From Lasioglossum baleicum (taxonomy: Eukaryota > Arthropoda > Insecta > Hymenoptera > Halictidae), in NCBI RefSeq assembly GCF_051020765.1, contig NC_134933.1, positions 1,612,001-1,676,000 on the forward strand: DNA of 64,000 bases, written 5' to 3'. The notes beneath the pieces are model-generated. The model made no database searches. It saw only the letters and a program-made list of their open reading frames with translations, and was not told where the DNA came from. This document shows, piece by piece, positions 12,167 through 24,374 of the stretch. The position numbers and the translations under genes are program-made. How positions within the stretch are numbered: position 1 is the first letter of the stretch; each line of letters begins with the position of its first letter.

Positions 12167-13269
12167 CACAGTTGGGTATTTGGCTGAAAAACATGAATAA
12201 AATATTGTAGCGTTATTTATGGGCTCAGGGTCATAAAATCAGTAGATCGTTGGATTCGTCTTGACGCCAGCTATAACATTATGAAATAAAGAATGTATTT
12301 TAACATTTAGAAAAACGAAATAATTTTTATTTTTTGTAGAAAAAATTTTTTTTCGAAATTTTTAATATAGAATTTTGTACATGTTTAAGTACTGTTCAAC
12401 TTTTATTCGAAACAATTTGTCGTCAGATTATCCGAACTCTTGAAAAGTAGTGATAATGGAATAGGTGTACAAACTCTTCACAGATTTCATCCTGTTATAT
12501 CATCTAAATTAGTATTGTTATTAATATTTGAACATTACCAATCATTCTGTAAGTTTTTTTTCGATTTCAAAACTTTATTGACGATTTTGGTAAACCATTC
12601 CGCTGTATTCCGCACTCCTTCGTGTACCATTACATTCGATAAAGGTTTACCATCATAGTCCAAAATGAATTGGTTCCGAATCGTTCTGAATTGGAAAGTT
12701 ATAACTAATTTAAGTAAAAATGAGCGTCGAAAGTCGCGACTTTCGTTTTGAAATCGAAAAAAAACTTACAGAATAATTGGTAATGTTTAAATATTAATAA
12801 CAATATATAGTAATAATAGTCGCTAATAACCATGCAGTTGATGCGACGTAAAACCTGTAAATAAAAGAAAAAGAAAAAAAACAATATTAATTTAGATGAT
12901 AACAGAATGAAATCTGTGAGTACCTTGGCCTCGTACACCTACCTGAGCTCTGTACATCGTATTCAAAGCATTTCATTATCACTACTTTTCATGAGTTTCG
13001 GATAATCCGACAACAAATTGTTTCCAATAAAAGTTGAACTGTACTTAAGCATATATAAAATTCTGTATTTAAAATTTCAAAAAAAAAATTTCTCTACAAA
13101 AAATAAAAATTGTTTTGGTTTTTAAAGGGTAAAATATAATATATTTTTTATTTCATAATGTTATGGCTGGCGTCAAGACGAATCCAACGACCTACTTTTT
13201 TATGTCCCTGAGCCCATAAATAACGCTACAATATTTTATTCCAGTTTTTCAGCGAAATACCCCACTGTG
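12167..13269. mobile_element. Transib-type palindromic element (1.1 kb), TSD GAGCG
   Basis: The ends are CACAGTTGGGTATTTGGCTG and, inverted, CACAGTGGGGTATTTCGCTG. It is flanked by exact GAGCG at 12162-12166 and 13270-13274, the 5-bp duplication length of Transib. The two halves form inverted arms of several hundred bp around a centre near 12710. No transposase frame remains. Related ends occur at 22225-22260 and 28234-28347. Confidence 0.8.
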
Positions 13270-13729
13270 GAGCGTCTAGAGTCCAGAGACACTTGGAAGT
13301 TACTAGGAAAGGTTAGGTATTCTACTAGGTTTGTAACAGTAACATTAAACAAACATGACACCAATAGGCCAGATACAGAAGCAAAAATGTATTAAAGGAA
13401 CCCAAAGATCTTGTTATATTACTTTGGACTTTTTAAGAGCACATGAAATTTCATTTCATTTCGTTTTCTTACAATTGCCTTGGGCAACTTTTATTTTGCA
13501 TAAAGATCCGTAGTCTGTTCATAACTTTTCACCAATGCTGAATTGATAGCACGATCCGCAGGTTGTTTTACCCGTCCTGAAAGTTTGCGAATAACTAATA
13601 ACTATCTAAGTTCACACCATCTTGCTATAAAAAAAATTCCCATTCTCAAAGTTAATCCTTTGCACTCGGAGCTATATATATATTTTAACTTAAAAATTAA
13701 ACATTTCTTTCAACCTAGAATAATTCCAT

Positions 13730-14011
13730 CAGCGCCCGCTCTAGCGGTTACGTCGCCCCGGACAAAAAGACAAATTGCCGCCCCTTAAGAATATATATGT
13801 ATATATATTTTTTAAATAAATGTGTGTACATATTTTTTATCTTCAATGAAAATCAAATCATTTTATTTGAATTTTAATACAAGCAAATTTTCTATTAATT
13901 GAGTATTTAACACATCAATATTTTTCTCACAGTTATATACAGTCAAAATGGGATCTCTAAATTTTCGCGCCCCGGACAAATGTCCGGGTTGCTCCCTTAG
14001 AGCGGGCCCTG
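13730..14011. mobile_element. hAT-type MITE (282 bp)
   Basis: The ends are CAGCGCCCGCTCTA and TAGAGCGGGCCCTG. The flanks share ATTCCAT (13723-13729 and 14012-14018); the eighth base differs. The GCCCCGGACAAA motif is repeated internally. Non-coding. Confidence 0.78.
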
Positions 14012-15443
14012 ATTCCATTGTATATTATTTTTTTCAATTTATAGATATGCAATTGATATAATACCTTATAAAATACTTAAATGTTCAGTAACCAACATAC
14101 AATATATTAATCAAAACAATATTGTGAATAATGGTAACAGCAATTTTTAGTGTTGACTCTGAGTTACTCCTCGACTGCTAAGGGTTAATAATTTTTCCAT
14201 CATATCGATCTTTCAACATCGAGTCGACTTGATATTTTTCGGAGCAAGTCAACTGTGAAGAACGAGTAACGGTGAAGAATTGAAGGATCACTTTCGGAAA
14301 GATAGTAGTCGCGTGACGTCGAGAGCGACGAAGAATCGGAATTAACGGCGAAGCACCGTTTAAACGACTGGTTTGGGGGCCGGGCGAACGAGCCCCGCAT
14401 TATCGTATTCGTTTCTATGTATACTTAACTAAGTACGTTGTTGCTGCGAGTACTTTGTTGCCACTGGAAGACTGGCAGAGTCGCAATTATCCTAAGTGGC
14501 CAAATCGTTTCCCGGATATGCGTTCGGGAAAGAGAGAGGGCGAGAGAACGAAGAGAGCGAAGGGCGACCTCTCTTTCGCGTCGGATTTCGCGAAACCGAT
14601 TCGTCCGATTCCGGATTAGAAAGGAAAACAATATTCGGGCTCAAAGTGGAACTCTGTGGAACTCGTTCGAACGGAGCCAATCGGAATCGCGAGTTCTTCG
14701 GTCTCGAGTGACGCATTCTCCCCTTTTCAGGAAACTCGCGGTGTATCATTACCGTTCAGTTCGAACGCCGAGGGGGAAACCGCGCGATCACTGCGAGGCA
14801 GCGGAGAGATTTCCGTTCTTTCTCTTTCATTTCTATCTTCTTCCTTTGTATGCCTACCTGGCTCACCGAGTTCCTACTCGAGAATTAACGAAACAGTGAC
14901 CATCGTAAAACTGTCCGCCGCGGATCCTGTTGGCCTACTTTCACGAAAGGCGAGCTTCGGGAGAAGTTCCAGCTCGTCCTACGAGCTTCGAGGACGATAG
15001 CAACTATTACTCGTGTGGCCTTCGGTTCTGAGAGCATCCCGAGGGCTCTGTTAGGCTAGGATATGTTCAAATTAGTGGCCTTCGTTGATAATAGTTGAGT
15101 AGTAATCATTAATCGAGTACAAAATTGGCCAACGCGCTTCTATGGGACCGGATGACCTTTTATCACTTACAATTAGTTTTAAATTTCAGGAGAATTCTGC
15201 ATTTTACTAGACTGGGCTACGTTGCAATTTGTGGTGCAGGTTGGGAGGACACTGTTACCATTGTTAATAGTTAAGTTGCAATTATTAATCGAGTATAAAA
15301 TTGATCAGGTTACTTCTACGGGACCAAGCGAGTATTTTTCTATACTCTTCAATTTCAGGAGACTTCTGCGCGTTCTACTCTACGTTGAAATTTGGGTTGC
15401 AGGTTGGGGAAACACTGTTACCATTGATAATAGTTGTGTTGTA

Positions 15444-16348
15444 TTGGGTATGGGAATATGTTTCCGCCCTGTTTTGTTGAAAAGAAGCTCTTTATTCAGA
15501 AATTCAAATGGAAAGTAAATTCATTCAAAGTATGCTCTATCGGCATCTACAACCTTCCTCCACCGTTCAGGTAATAAACGAATTCCTCAAAGAAAAAAAT
15601 CTGGTTGTTTCGATGCAAGCCATTCATCGAGCCAATTTCGGATACTTTCATAGGAAGTGAACTGCTCTCCAGATATGGCAGACTGCATAGACCCGAACAA
15701 GTGGAAATCTGAAGGAGCAATGTCCGGCGAATATGGCGGGTGGGCCAAAATTTTCCAGTTCACTCCTTCCAAGTATTTCTTGACGGATTTTGCAATATAT
15801 GGCCTAGCGTTGTCATGTAACAGAATCGGCTTATCGTGCATGTTGTCCCATTCCGGTCGTTTTTCTTGTAATGCTCGCTTCAAACGTAATAGTTGGAGTT
15901 CTTCAAGTGTTTGACGTGGATTTTCATCAAGTAATGCTCGCAAACCTGTATCTTTGAATTTTTTGGCGCACCATCGCGATTTTTGTCCCTTACGTCGAAA
16001 TCATGGTTTTCAAACCGCCGAAACCATTTTTTACAACTTGTATTTGATGGAGCATCGACCCTGTAAATATCCACGAGCAAACGATGCGTTTTCGCGGCAC
16101 CTTTCTTTAAAACAAAATAATGCAACACAACTTCCCGCAAATGCTGCTTACTTGGAACAAAAGTCGACATTTTTGACGCGAAAAATTGACTGCTGTTCAC
16201 GCTCGAAACAATTGCCACTAACTGCGTTTTGAAGCTTACAATTAGACATAGACTTTTCAAAAATATGTGCTACGTTCCATCAAATACGCGATCGGTACTT
16301 AAGTACAACGACATCGCCAAAAGGGCAGAAACTTATTCCCATACCCAA
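15444..16348 (-). mobile_element. internally deleted mariner (905 bp), TIRs and TA duplication intact
   Basis: The ends are TTGGGTATGGGAATATGTTT and, inverted, TTGGGTATGGGAATAAGTTT. TA duplications lie at 15442-15443 and 16349-16350. A full mariner is about 1.3 kb, so roughly 0.4 kb is missing, all of it from the middle of the transposase. Such deletion derivatives can be mobilised in trans while they keep their ends. Confidence 0.93.
15587..16170 (-). pseudogene. mariner transposase, middle deleted and frameshifted
   Basis: From the start Met (16168-16170) it encodes the N-terminal helix-turn-helix region (STFVPSKQHLREVVLHYF, CKKWFRRFENHDFDVRDK). A one-base loss near 15945-15960 shifts the frame, which continues as RALLDENPRQTLEELQ. 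It then jumps directly to the C-terminal catalytic part, with ILLHDNARPY and PPYSPDIAPSDFHLF carrying the second and third catalytic Asp of the D,D34D triad. The first Asp lies in the deleted part, so the protein is inactive. Confidence 0.92.
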
Positions 16349-17397
16349 TAATTATTAATCGAGTATAAAATTGATCAGATTACTTCTACGGGATCAAGCG
16401 ACTATTTTTCTATGCTCTTCAATTTCAGGAGACTTCTGCGCGTTCTACTCTACGTTGGAAGTGGTACACAGGTGGGGGAGACACTGTCTCCATTGTTGAT
16501 TGTTAGTCAGTAAATGGTTCCTTAAAAACAGCCTGATACCTCTTGTTTCCGCTTTGTGTCTTCAGAAGAGGATGATCAACCCATTCTTCATTTACTACTG
16601 ACCTCACGGGACCAAGCATCATCAGCGCGACGTGTGCAACCAACGCAACCCCATTCTACCAAAGAAGACCCTGAAGAACACGCTGTAGATCACGCCTAAG
16701 AGCCCCCCGAGAGAGCTTGCAGCCGAAGAAAGCCGATCAGACAATCACGAATGAAATAAACGTGGTTCGTGATGCGTCGCGGGTTCGTTCCAGCTTGTTC
16801 CAGCGCATTCCATCGCGAAGGTTCCTCGAAGAGTCGAGCTCTAATCAGTTCAACGGAAGCTCTTCCTTCCCCCCGGTGTCCCTTCTCGCAGACCTCGACT
16901 GATCCCGTCCCCCTTATTTCGTCGTGCTCGCTTCTTTTTTCCTCTCCGCCTCCTTCTCCTCCTCCTCCTCCCAGTTAGCTTCTTTCGCGAAGTTTAATTC
17001 CGCAGTCCTCCGGTTCCGTTGTTAAGTCGATTCCGTGTTTCGTATACACGCCGCGCCGCGTCTATCCCGAAACATTTCGCTTCTTGCGAAAACGAATCGG
17101 TTCCACTCGAACGAGTCTCGTGACAGAACGCAATGACAGCGAACCAGACCGAACGTGTACCACGTTTCCGGAAAATTGCCCACACGAAGATCACGTTGTA
17201 CGCGCCGGTGAACTTGTCGAAGAAGTTCGCGAACAGGCAATCTCTAGGAAACGGTGTATGTATTGCTATTTTGTTTGCGATGGATCATCATGCTTCGGCG
17301 AAATAATTCTCTTATTATTGTCCAATCTCGTTCGGCAGACTTGTTTGTCTGCGCGGACGCACAGTGGAGAGGGTCTGTCGAAACAATGGCGGAGGTT

Positions 17398-17847
17398 CAC
17401 CTAAATATCTCCGTTACTTTTCGTTGTACAAAAAAACGCACACTTTTTGTGTCATAACACCTAAACAATGCAACCTACAGAATCGGATCAGTGGCCATTT
17501 GAAAGAACTCGGCGAGCTGAATCCAATGAGTACCTCAAATTGAATATTGCTGCTACCAGTCAAAAGTTATAAGCAGAAACGTGCCCGAAAGAGGGCGAAA
17601 AAGTTGTCTCTGGTCACTAGTGACATCACAACTTTTGAACAAACGGACTTTTTCAAATGCGGATTGTCCTAAAACCTTCCTGCAGAAACGCTGCATCTAA
17701 TGGCTCAAACCCCAGCTTTCTACGTTCAGTCGTTTCGGAGATCTTAGATTATGAACAAACAAACATTTATATTTTTATTTACACTGGGTGAGTCCGAAGA
17801 AACAGAACACCTAAATATGTCCGTTACTTTTCGTTGTACAAAAAAAC
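17398..17847 (+). repeat. 40-bp direct repeat flanking about 370 bp
   Basis: CACCTAAATATCTCCGTTAC and the following 20 bases occur at 17398-17437 and, with one or two changes, at 17808-17847. The segment between could be an element with direct terminal repeats or the product of a local duplication. No coding signature. Confidence 0.65.
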
Positions 17848-17851
17848 TTCT

Positions 17852-17965
17852 TCGAACAAAGTTACACTGCTTGAAGGGCCACATGTAACGGTGTAAGGGA
17901 CACAATTTTCAAGGTCATTTTTTTATGAGATTTCAAGGTCAACGATGTTTTTTTAAATGGAATGA
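17852..17965. repeat. dispersed 110-bp repeat, copy 1
   Basis: Shares ACAAAGTTACACTG, GAAGGGCCACATGTAACGG and TTTTTTTAAATGGAATGA in the same order and spacing with 62604-62714. Confidence 0.8.
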
Positions 17966-18880
17966 TATATCTTCGGTAACGTAATGTTGTAGCTGACAAA
18001 ATAACGAATTCATCCATGTAACACAATATGACCTACAAATGACCTTCAACCCAGAAAAATGGAATAAATAAAATTCAACGTGTAAGATTCATTTGCTTCA
18101 TTTGTTACGCAAAATGTTCAAAAATATTCCCTTAAGCTGCTATACATTCAAATGTATCGCAATACACAACATAATAACAGATTCGGTGTTGACAGGAAGA
18201 CATTTATGATATACCTTCACCTATGCGTTCGTACAGAATCGTGTTTATCAACTACTAATTGCTCTGAAGACCTTCTTGCTATCGGATTTCCACTGTTTCT
18301 AAGATTTCTAATCTATCAGTTTATCGAATTAACCATTTATAACCGTTTATGCCATTAACAATAGCAGGGGTTCTATGCGTTGTTGATTTGCAAAATAAAA
18401 ATTGTTTTTCGTATACTTTTGTTAGCTAGAAATATATTTTTAAATTGTTTAAAATTGCGCCTGCTCATTTTTGTCACAAATGCATAAAATCCGCAGATCT
18501 ATGATGAAGATGGTACCTTCTGTAAATTGTGACTACATATTTCCAGTGCGTTAAGTTCGTTGATCCCCAACGTCCGAGTTAATTGATTTTATTAATCTAC
18601 ATTCCAGGCGAAGTGGTGTAGCAAAGCTACTAGATCGTAATAATACCTCGACGCTTTTCAATAATGATTCCCCAAGGACAGGTGTGTGTTCTGTGAGTAA
18701 AAAAATCAAACGCACCGCCAGGAGATGTAGACAAGCCCCATATGATCGGTGACGATGCAGCTTGGTCTGAGCCTAGATGGGAAGTATTTCGGGATGACTT
18801 TGCGGTTCGATGATCAAACCTGATCGCCTGCGACCAGGGCATTTCGTGACTTGTGAGATCGTACCACTACTGGGCTGCTT

Positions 18881-19395
18881 CCAGTCTCGAGTTTTCCCGT
18901 TGTTATACTTTATGCATTTGTGACAAAATGCAGTGTGTAAAGAATTTAAAAATACTATTGTTTCCAACTCGCTAGAATTATAAAGACAAAAAGGTCTGTG
19001 GGTCTCCTGTGTCTTGAGATTGATGCAATTTTTTGTTTGCATAAAAATCATAGTCTAGTAACTATTTTCTAGGGACTGAGAATTATTTCTTTTCGTTGTC
19101 TTCGTTCTCATTGTCAGTCAGTTTGCAATAATAATTTTCCAGTCTCGAGCTTTCCCGCTTTTATATTTTATGCATTTATGACAAAATGCAGTAAAGAATT
19201 CAAAAATACTAATGTTCCAACTCGCCGCAATTTACATCAAGACAAAATCATCCGTGGGTCTCCCGTGTCTTCAGATTGATGCTATTTTTATAGTTTGCAT
19301 ACAAATCATAGTCCAGTAATTACTTTCTAGGGAATGAGAATTATTCCTCTTCGTTCTCATTGTCAGTCAGTTCGTAATAATAATTTTCCAGGGAC
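18881..19395 (+). repeat. 258-bp tandem duplication
   Basis: Two copies (18881-19138, 19139-19395) sharing CCAGTCTCGAG, CAAAATGCAGT, GGGTCTCC and TTCGTTCTCATTGTCAGTCA. A partial third start follows at TTTTCCAGGGACTGG. The copies are diverged by scattered substitutions and short indels. No gene is seen in them. Confidence 0.85.
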
Positions 19396-20341
19396 TGGGG
19401 GAACGACCGTTTCCTCTCGATATCTGTGTTTAAATCAATCGCAGCCCCGACTGCTGTTTTGTAGTTAATTTTCCTTCGTTTTCCCCTCGTGGGAATTTCT
19501 AATTGTGTTCCAGGGACTGGGAACTCTCCCGATGGCTTTGTTCCCAGTTGAAAAGGAATTGACGAAATCCTGTTACAAAGCTGTTGCGATTGTGGATGCT
19601 AGGCAGCTTTCAGCCAATTTTTCCTTTGCTGTGGGACTTCTCAATTATTTTTTGAACACTGAGAAAAGTTCCTCTTGGACATCTCCGTTCCCAATCGAAG
19701 AAGGGTCGACCAGGAAAACCAAAATTCAGTAACGATCTTCCCTATACACCACATTTCAACTTTGTTGGTATTTTGAATTATTCTTCGCAGACTGAGAACT
19801 GTTGCTCGTCGATGGCTCCGTTCCCAGCGGAGGAAGAATCGCCCAAATCCGGTTACGAATCGACGATGGTATTGCGTAACGCTTTCAGGATGAGAAAAAG
19901 AAGGAAGGGACCGAGAGCCAGGAAGAGGATCGAGTATGCGTGTGTCCACGGGTGGATCGAACCATCGCATCGGTGGGGCCCCGTTGGAACATGCAAAGTC
20001 GTTGCTAGGCGTACGGAGAGTTAAAGGTGATGGGGTGTGGGGGGACGGGTGCTAGGACCCCCCATAGCGAGCGGAATTGCCCCCAGCAGGGAGTTAAACA
20101 TCCGACTTGCGGCTTTTAAAACAAAACGCAGCCACGATCCGCCGCCGCCGCCGGAACCTAGTCGTTTCGTGCTTAATCGTGCCGCATTAATTACTAGGAT
20201 GCCGGTTGCCCCCTCTTCCCCTGTATTTTTTTTCTCTCCTCCCCTCGATTTCATCGGTTCTCCCCCCTCCTTTTAAGCACTTCCTCGAACCTAATCAGTT
20301 TCAGATGACCGGATTTTCTCACGCCGCGCCGCGCCGCGCCG

Positions 20342-21367
20342 CACAGTGGACGAGAAACCGATCTTTTTGGACAAAAATCTGCCGACAACTCAGTTTTTCA
20401 TAGATTCAATTGGAGTTCTTTTTTAAATGTTAGCGAAGGACTATACTTTGATAACGGGCTGCGCGAAAATCGTTAACTGTCACAAGAAATCAAGAATCCT
20501 TATCTACAAAACCCAATAACTCCGATACTTCAACCGCCCATACCATAAATTTGCGTGGTCCGAACTTTCTTTAGAAAAGCCGAATCAGTTGCTGCAGTGA
20601 CTGGATTAAACGCGGTTATTATCACAAGATTGCATAACATTCTTCAGGTAATTACATGTGACGAGAAAGCTGATTCTGTGAAATTCGAAGAATATTGTTC
20701 GGAGACGGCTAAATTGTGCCTTAACATTTATCCGTGGTATAAACTACCTCCAGCAGTTCATAAAGTACTGTAACATGGAAGTGAAGTACTTGCTACATTT
20801 GAACTGCCAATTGGTTTGTATTCGGAAGAGCCACAAGAGGTAAATAATAAAGTCTTCAGGAAATCACGAGCTGAAAACTCCCGAATGTGTTGCCGCAAAA
20901 AGACAAATATAGATATTATACGGCATATATTATTATCATCCGATTCACTTATAAGCTCTCTACGAATAAAGGATGGCAAGCATAAGGAAGTTCTTTCTCA
21001 AGAAGCGAAAACGCTGCTGTTGGATCAATAAATTAATGGTATGTCTCATAAGTGCCGAATGTAATTCTATTCGATTGGTAATTCTCAGGGCCCGATTTAC
21101 AGTTTGAAATTTTACGGTTTAGGGTTTAGGGTTAAGAAGTGTCGGCAACTCAGCTGGGACATATGGTATGGGCGGATGAAGTATCGGAGTTATTGGGTTT
21201 TGTAGATAAGGATTCTTGATTGCTTGTGACAGTTAACTATTTTCGCGCAGCACATCATCAAAGTATAGTCCGTTACGAACGTTTAAAAAAAAATTCCAAT
21301 TGAATCGATGAAAAACTGAGTTGTTGGCAGATTTTTGTCCAAAAAGATCGGTTTCTCGCCCACTGTG
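20342..21367 (+). mobile_element. Transib element, deleted derivative (1,026 bp), TSD CGCCG
   Basis: The left end is CACAGTGGACGAGAAACCG and the inverted right end CACAGTGGGCGAGAAACCG. Exact CGCCG flanks lie at 20337-20341 and 21368-21372, matching the CGNCG target preference known for Transib. Inverted arms of about 200 bp surround a remnant of a RAG1-like transposase. Each end has CACAGTG, a 22-bp spacer, then ACAAAAATC, an arrangement like a 23-type recombination signal. Confidence 0.88.
20555..21031 (+). pseudogene. Transib transposase C-terminus (RAG1-like), one in-frame stop
   Basis: A 159-codon frame broken only by a TAA at 20771-20773. Recognisable blocks are KFEEYCSETAKLCLNIYPWY, LPPAVHKVL, HGSEVLATFELPIGLYSEE, EVNNKVFRKSRAENSRMC and HILLSSDSLISSLR. 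In Transib and in RAG1 core the last catalytic acid is a Glu in the segment that aligns with SEEPQEVNNK, and Glu residues are kept there. The alignment is from memory, not computed. The N-terminal two catalytic acids are absent, so this is only a C-terminal piece and cannot act alone. Confidence 0.82.
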
Positions 21368-23155
21368 CGCCGCGCCGTTTTCTGTGCTCTCGGATCAGCA
21401 TTTAATCATTCAGAATCAATATAATACGATCATCGTTGTCAGCTAATAATTAACTGAAATGTTCCTTATAGGAGGAATATTTTTTGTTTGTTAGTACCGG
21501 TTTTGCATCCACTCTTTCAAGCCAAATAGACCTAACGAAATGTCACTAGTCTTTTCTCAACAACATTATTTCAATCTATGTGACCAACTAATCGCACGAA
21601 ATGTCACACATAATTGCATTAATAGATCTCTTTTTCTGTAGCTGAAAGTTTTTCTGCCGTCCATTTCATAGTCCGCTTCGCATTATCGTTATCTCTCGCT
21701 GCAAGAATAATTGTTACAGTCTTATAAATATTGTAACGATGTTATCATCGCGTTAATTCGATAAATAGCCATAAAAAGAAGCAGTCGAAGAAATCTATTC
21801 AGTCATACGATCCGAACTAACGGCACGCGTTTTATGTTACAGTATACGCTCTACTTCGCCCCTTTTTCCGCTAATAACTCTCTATTCCCGTAATCTTATG
21901 TATGTCGGATTCGCTTTGATATTCTACGTTACATTTTGCTTTAATATGTTGCTGCAAGAACAAACCCTCGAGGGAACGCTCTTTAATTATGCATTCCTTC
22001 ATCTAGCATGCGTTTCATTCGTTAGCGCGCCGTTTAAATTACCTGATAATTACTCTCGTAGTCTTGTAAACAGACGGAGATTTATGGAAATCGAAATCCT
22101 TATAAATAAATGCGTAGACTAATTTACAAAATTCAATCAATTTTACCGATCTCTTTATTGCAGTCCATTAATCACGTGCATTTCCATTTATTTTTCCTGC
22201 TGAAGGTCAGATATGAAGGTCATGATGTAATAGGTTGTTGGATTCGTCTTGACCTTGGCTACTGAATGACAGTAACAAAAGTATGTGATTCTATTTAAAA
22301 AAGAAAAATGATTCTATTGAAGTCTCGAAAATTTTTCTGACTTGTTACATTCTTTTCCTCCGGCACATTGTACTATTATTAGTATACTACCTGTTTAGAA
22401 TTCAGCGTCGTATTAAGTCAGTTTAAAATGTCGCGGGCGAGCGATACGGCCCTCCGTACCTCCCCGCGTTACACGGACCCAGGACGCTCCTGGGGATCAA
22501 CTGTACGCGAATCCCATGTTTTTAACGATTCCCGGTATCGCGCTTGTGATGCATGATCACGTGATTACCGAGAACCACCGTTAATCGCTCGTCTTACCTC
22601 GTCGATGAGATTCGTTCGATCGTTCACACGCGTCACACGTCAATCGCGCCCTTTGCTCAAGTCTTTTCGCTCCGCCATACGGGATCCTCGACAATTGCGC
22701 TGGCCCTTCCGCGCCCATTCGTTTCGACTTGTTCTCGTTTCCGCGATTGCGTGTAATAAACCACGTCTCACCACCTAACGTGCAACGAGTTGCCAATTCT
22801 TTCGTTCGGCCTCTTTCCGCTCACGCTTCCCACATGATTCCTCAATCCGGACTCCTGTCTATGTTCGCACCCGATCCTTTCATCCATTTTCCATACAGTC
22901 CACTCTTAAACCCAAACTAGTCCCGGGTTCCTGAACACTACCGATCTTTATGCGAAATAAAACAGTAACCGTGTACAGTATTCCCGCGATTGATGCGACT
23001 TTCGGGTATGCGAATAATGGGACTTTTTTATCCCTGCTACTAGGGGATTCCCCCTTGGGCGGTCGATCGCGCTTCAAAGAAATTAAGGTATTAGGGTGTT
23101 TAAATCGTGGTTTTACGATACTCGATGTATCATTCTCAGGTATGGAATAGCATTA

Positions 23156-23813
23156 TAGTCGAGTCAATGAATGCTCATAAGGGGGGCGTAGAGGGAAATG
23201 AAAGGAACACAATGTTTAACTTTGGGACTTTTTTGGGACTAGTTAAGAGGTAAACATATTAAGAGTCCCTACTCCTAGGAGGTGAGCGAGCTACAGGGGG
23301 GGAGGGGTCACGTAGAAGTTACCTTTTTCGATTTTCCGCTTATATCTCGGAAACTATGTGTCCTAGCGATCAGACCATTCTATACAAAATTAAAGCTAAT
23401 AAAATGTGCTATAAGATTGATTCCACTCAGATTTTCGCTATCTCGCATAGTTTCCAAGATATCCGCGCTCAAAGTTCACTAATTGTGCTGAAGAGTTCTC
23501 TTTCATAATTAGTGAACTTTGAGCGCGGATATCTCGGAAACTATGTGTCCTAGCCATAAGACCATTCTGTACAAAATTAAAGCTGACAAAATGTGCCTCA
23601 AGATTGATTGGATTCAGTTTTTCACTATCTCGTATAGTTTCCGAGATATCCGCGCTCAAAGTTCACTAATTCTACGTGCCCCCCTGCACCTCGCTCACCT
23701 TCTAGGAGTGGGGATTTTTAGTATGTTTACCTCCTCACTAGTCCAAACAAAGACCCAAAGTTAAAAATTGTGGTACTTCCATTTCCCTCTACAACTTTTC
23801 GTTGACTGGACTA
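23156..23813. mobile_element. TAGTCCAGTCAA-family element, copy 3 (658 bp)
   Basis: The left end is TAGTCGAGTCAATGAATG and the right end CGTTGACTGGACTA, flanked by exact TTA at 23153-23155 and 23814-23816. This is the shortest complete copy. It has two modules in the same orientation and no minisatellite, so it may approximate the minimal unit. Confidence 0.9.
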
Positions 23814-24047
23814 TTAGTACAATACAACAATTTCCCGTTTAGCACCGTTGTTTTGGAAAAGTTATTCAAGAAATCTATACTCGGCACACGCACGTAAAAA
23901 AACGTAGTACCATTTCGTTTTGTGAGACTCGATACCCCCGAGGTTCTCACAATAATTCACAGTGGTCCGAGAACGCGATTTTACTGGCCAAAAGTCAATT
24001 TTTGAAGTTCAACATTTTGAAAAAACTTTTTTGGTTATAAAGTAACA

Positions 24048-24374
24048 ATGCTTCAAACCATCAAAATCCAAAATATTAATATCCCAATCCGGGAGCTTGG
24101 TTGGGAAGTTTTAATGCATCCACTTTATAGTCCGGACCTGGCACCAAGCGATGACCATCTTTTTTTATCCTTGCAAAACTTCCTTAGTGATAAGAAATTG
24201 GCATCAAGAGAAGATTGTGAAAATCGCTTAGTTGAGTTTTTCGCCAATAGGGACCAGGGCTTCTATGAGAGAGGCATTATGAAATTACCTTTAAAATGGC
24301 AACAAATTATCGAAGAGAACGTCGCATATTTGACCCAAATCGGACAATCCGAACCATGTTCAATAAAGTCTTGA
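24048..24374 (+). pseudogene. mariner transposase, C-terminal fragment
   Basis: The recognisable part starts near IRELGWEVLMHP and continues with YSPDLAPSDDHLF, which holds the third catalytic Asp, then SLQNFLSDKKLASREDCENR, QGFYERGIMKLP and KWQQIIEEN. It stops at 24372-24374. The N-terminal two thirds are missing. Its sequence differs clearly from the other mariners in the window, so it represents another lineage. The 3' boundary is probably near TTCCCAACCTAATA (about 24404-24417). Confidence 0.85.

Larger units (their letters stand above)
15084..16500 (+). repeat. tandem repeat of about 165-175 bp, three copies, split by a mariner
   Basis: Copies start near 15084, 15262 and 15426. They share ATTATTAATCGAGTATAAAA, TTCAATTTCAGGAGACTTCTG and CAGGTTGGGGAAACACTGTT. 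The third copy is interrupted by the mariner at 15444-16348 and resumes at 16351. The copies are diverged, so the array is older than the mariner. Confidence 0.85.

Noticed and set aside
21115..21137. Telomere-like TTTAGGG repeats
   Set aside because: Only about two and a half units, and insects usually have TTAGG; likely chance.
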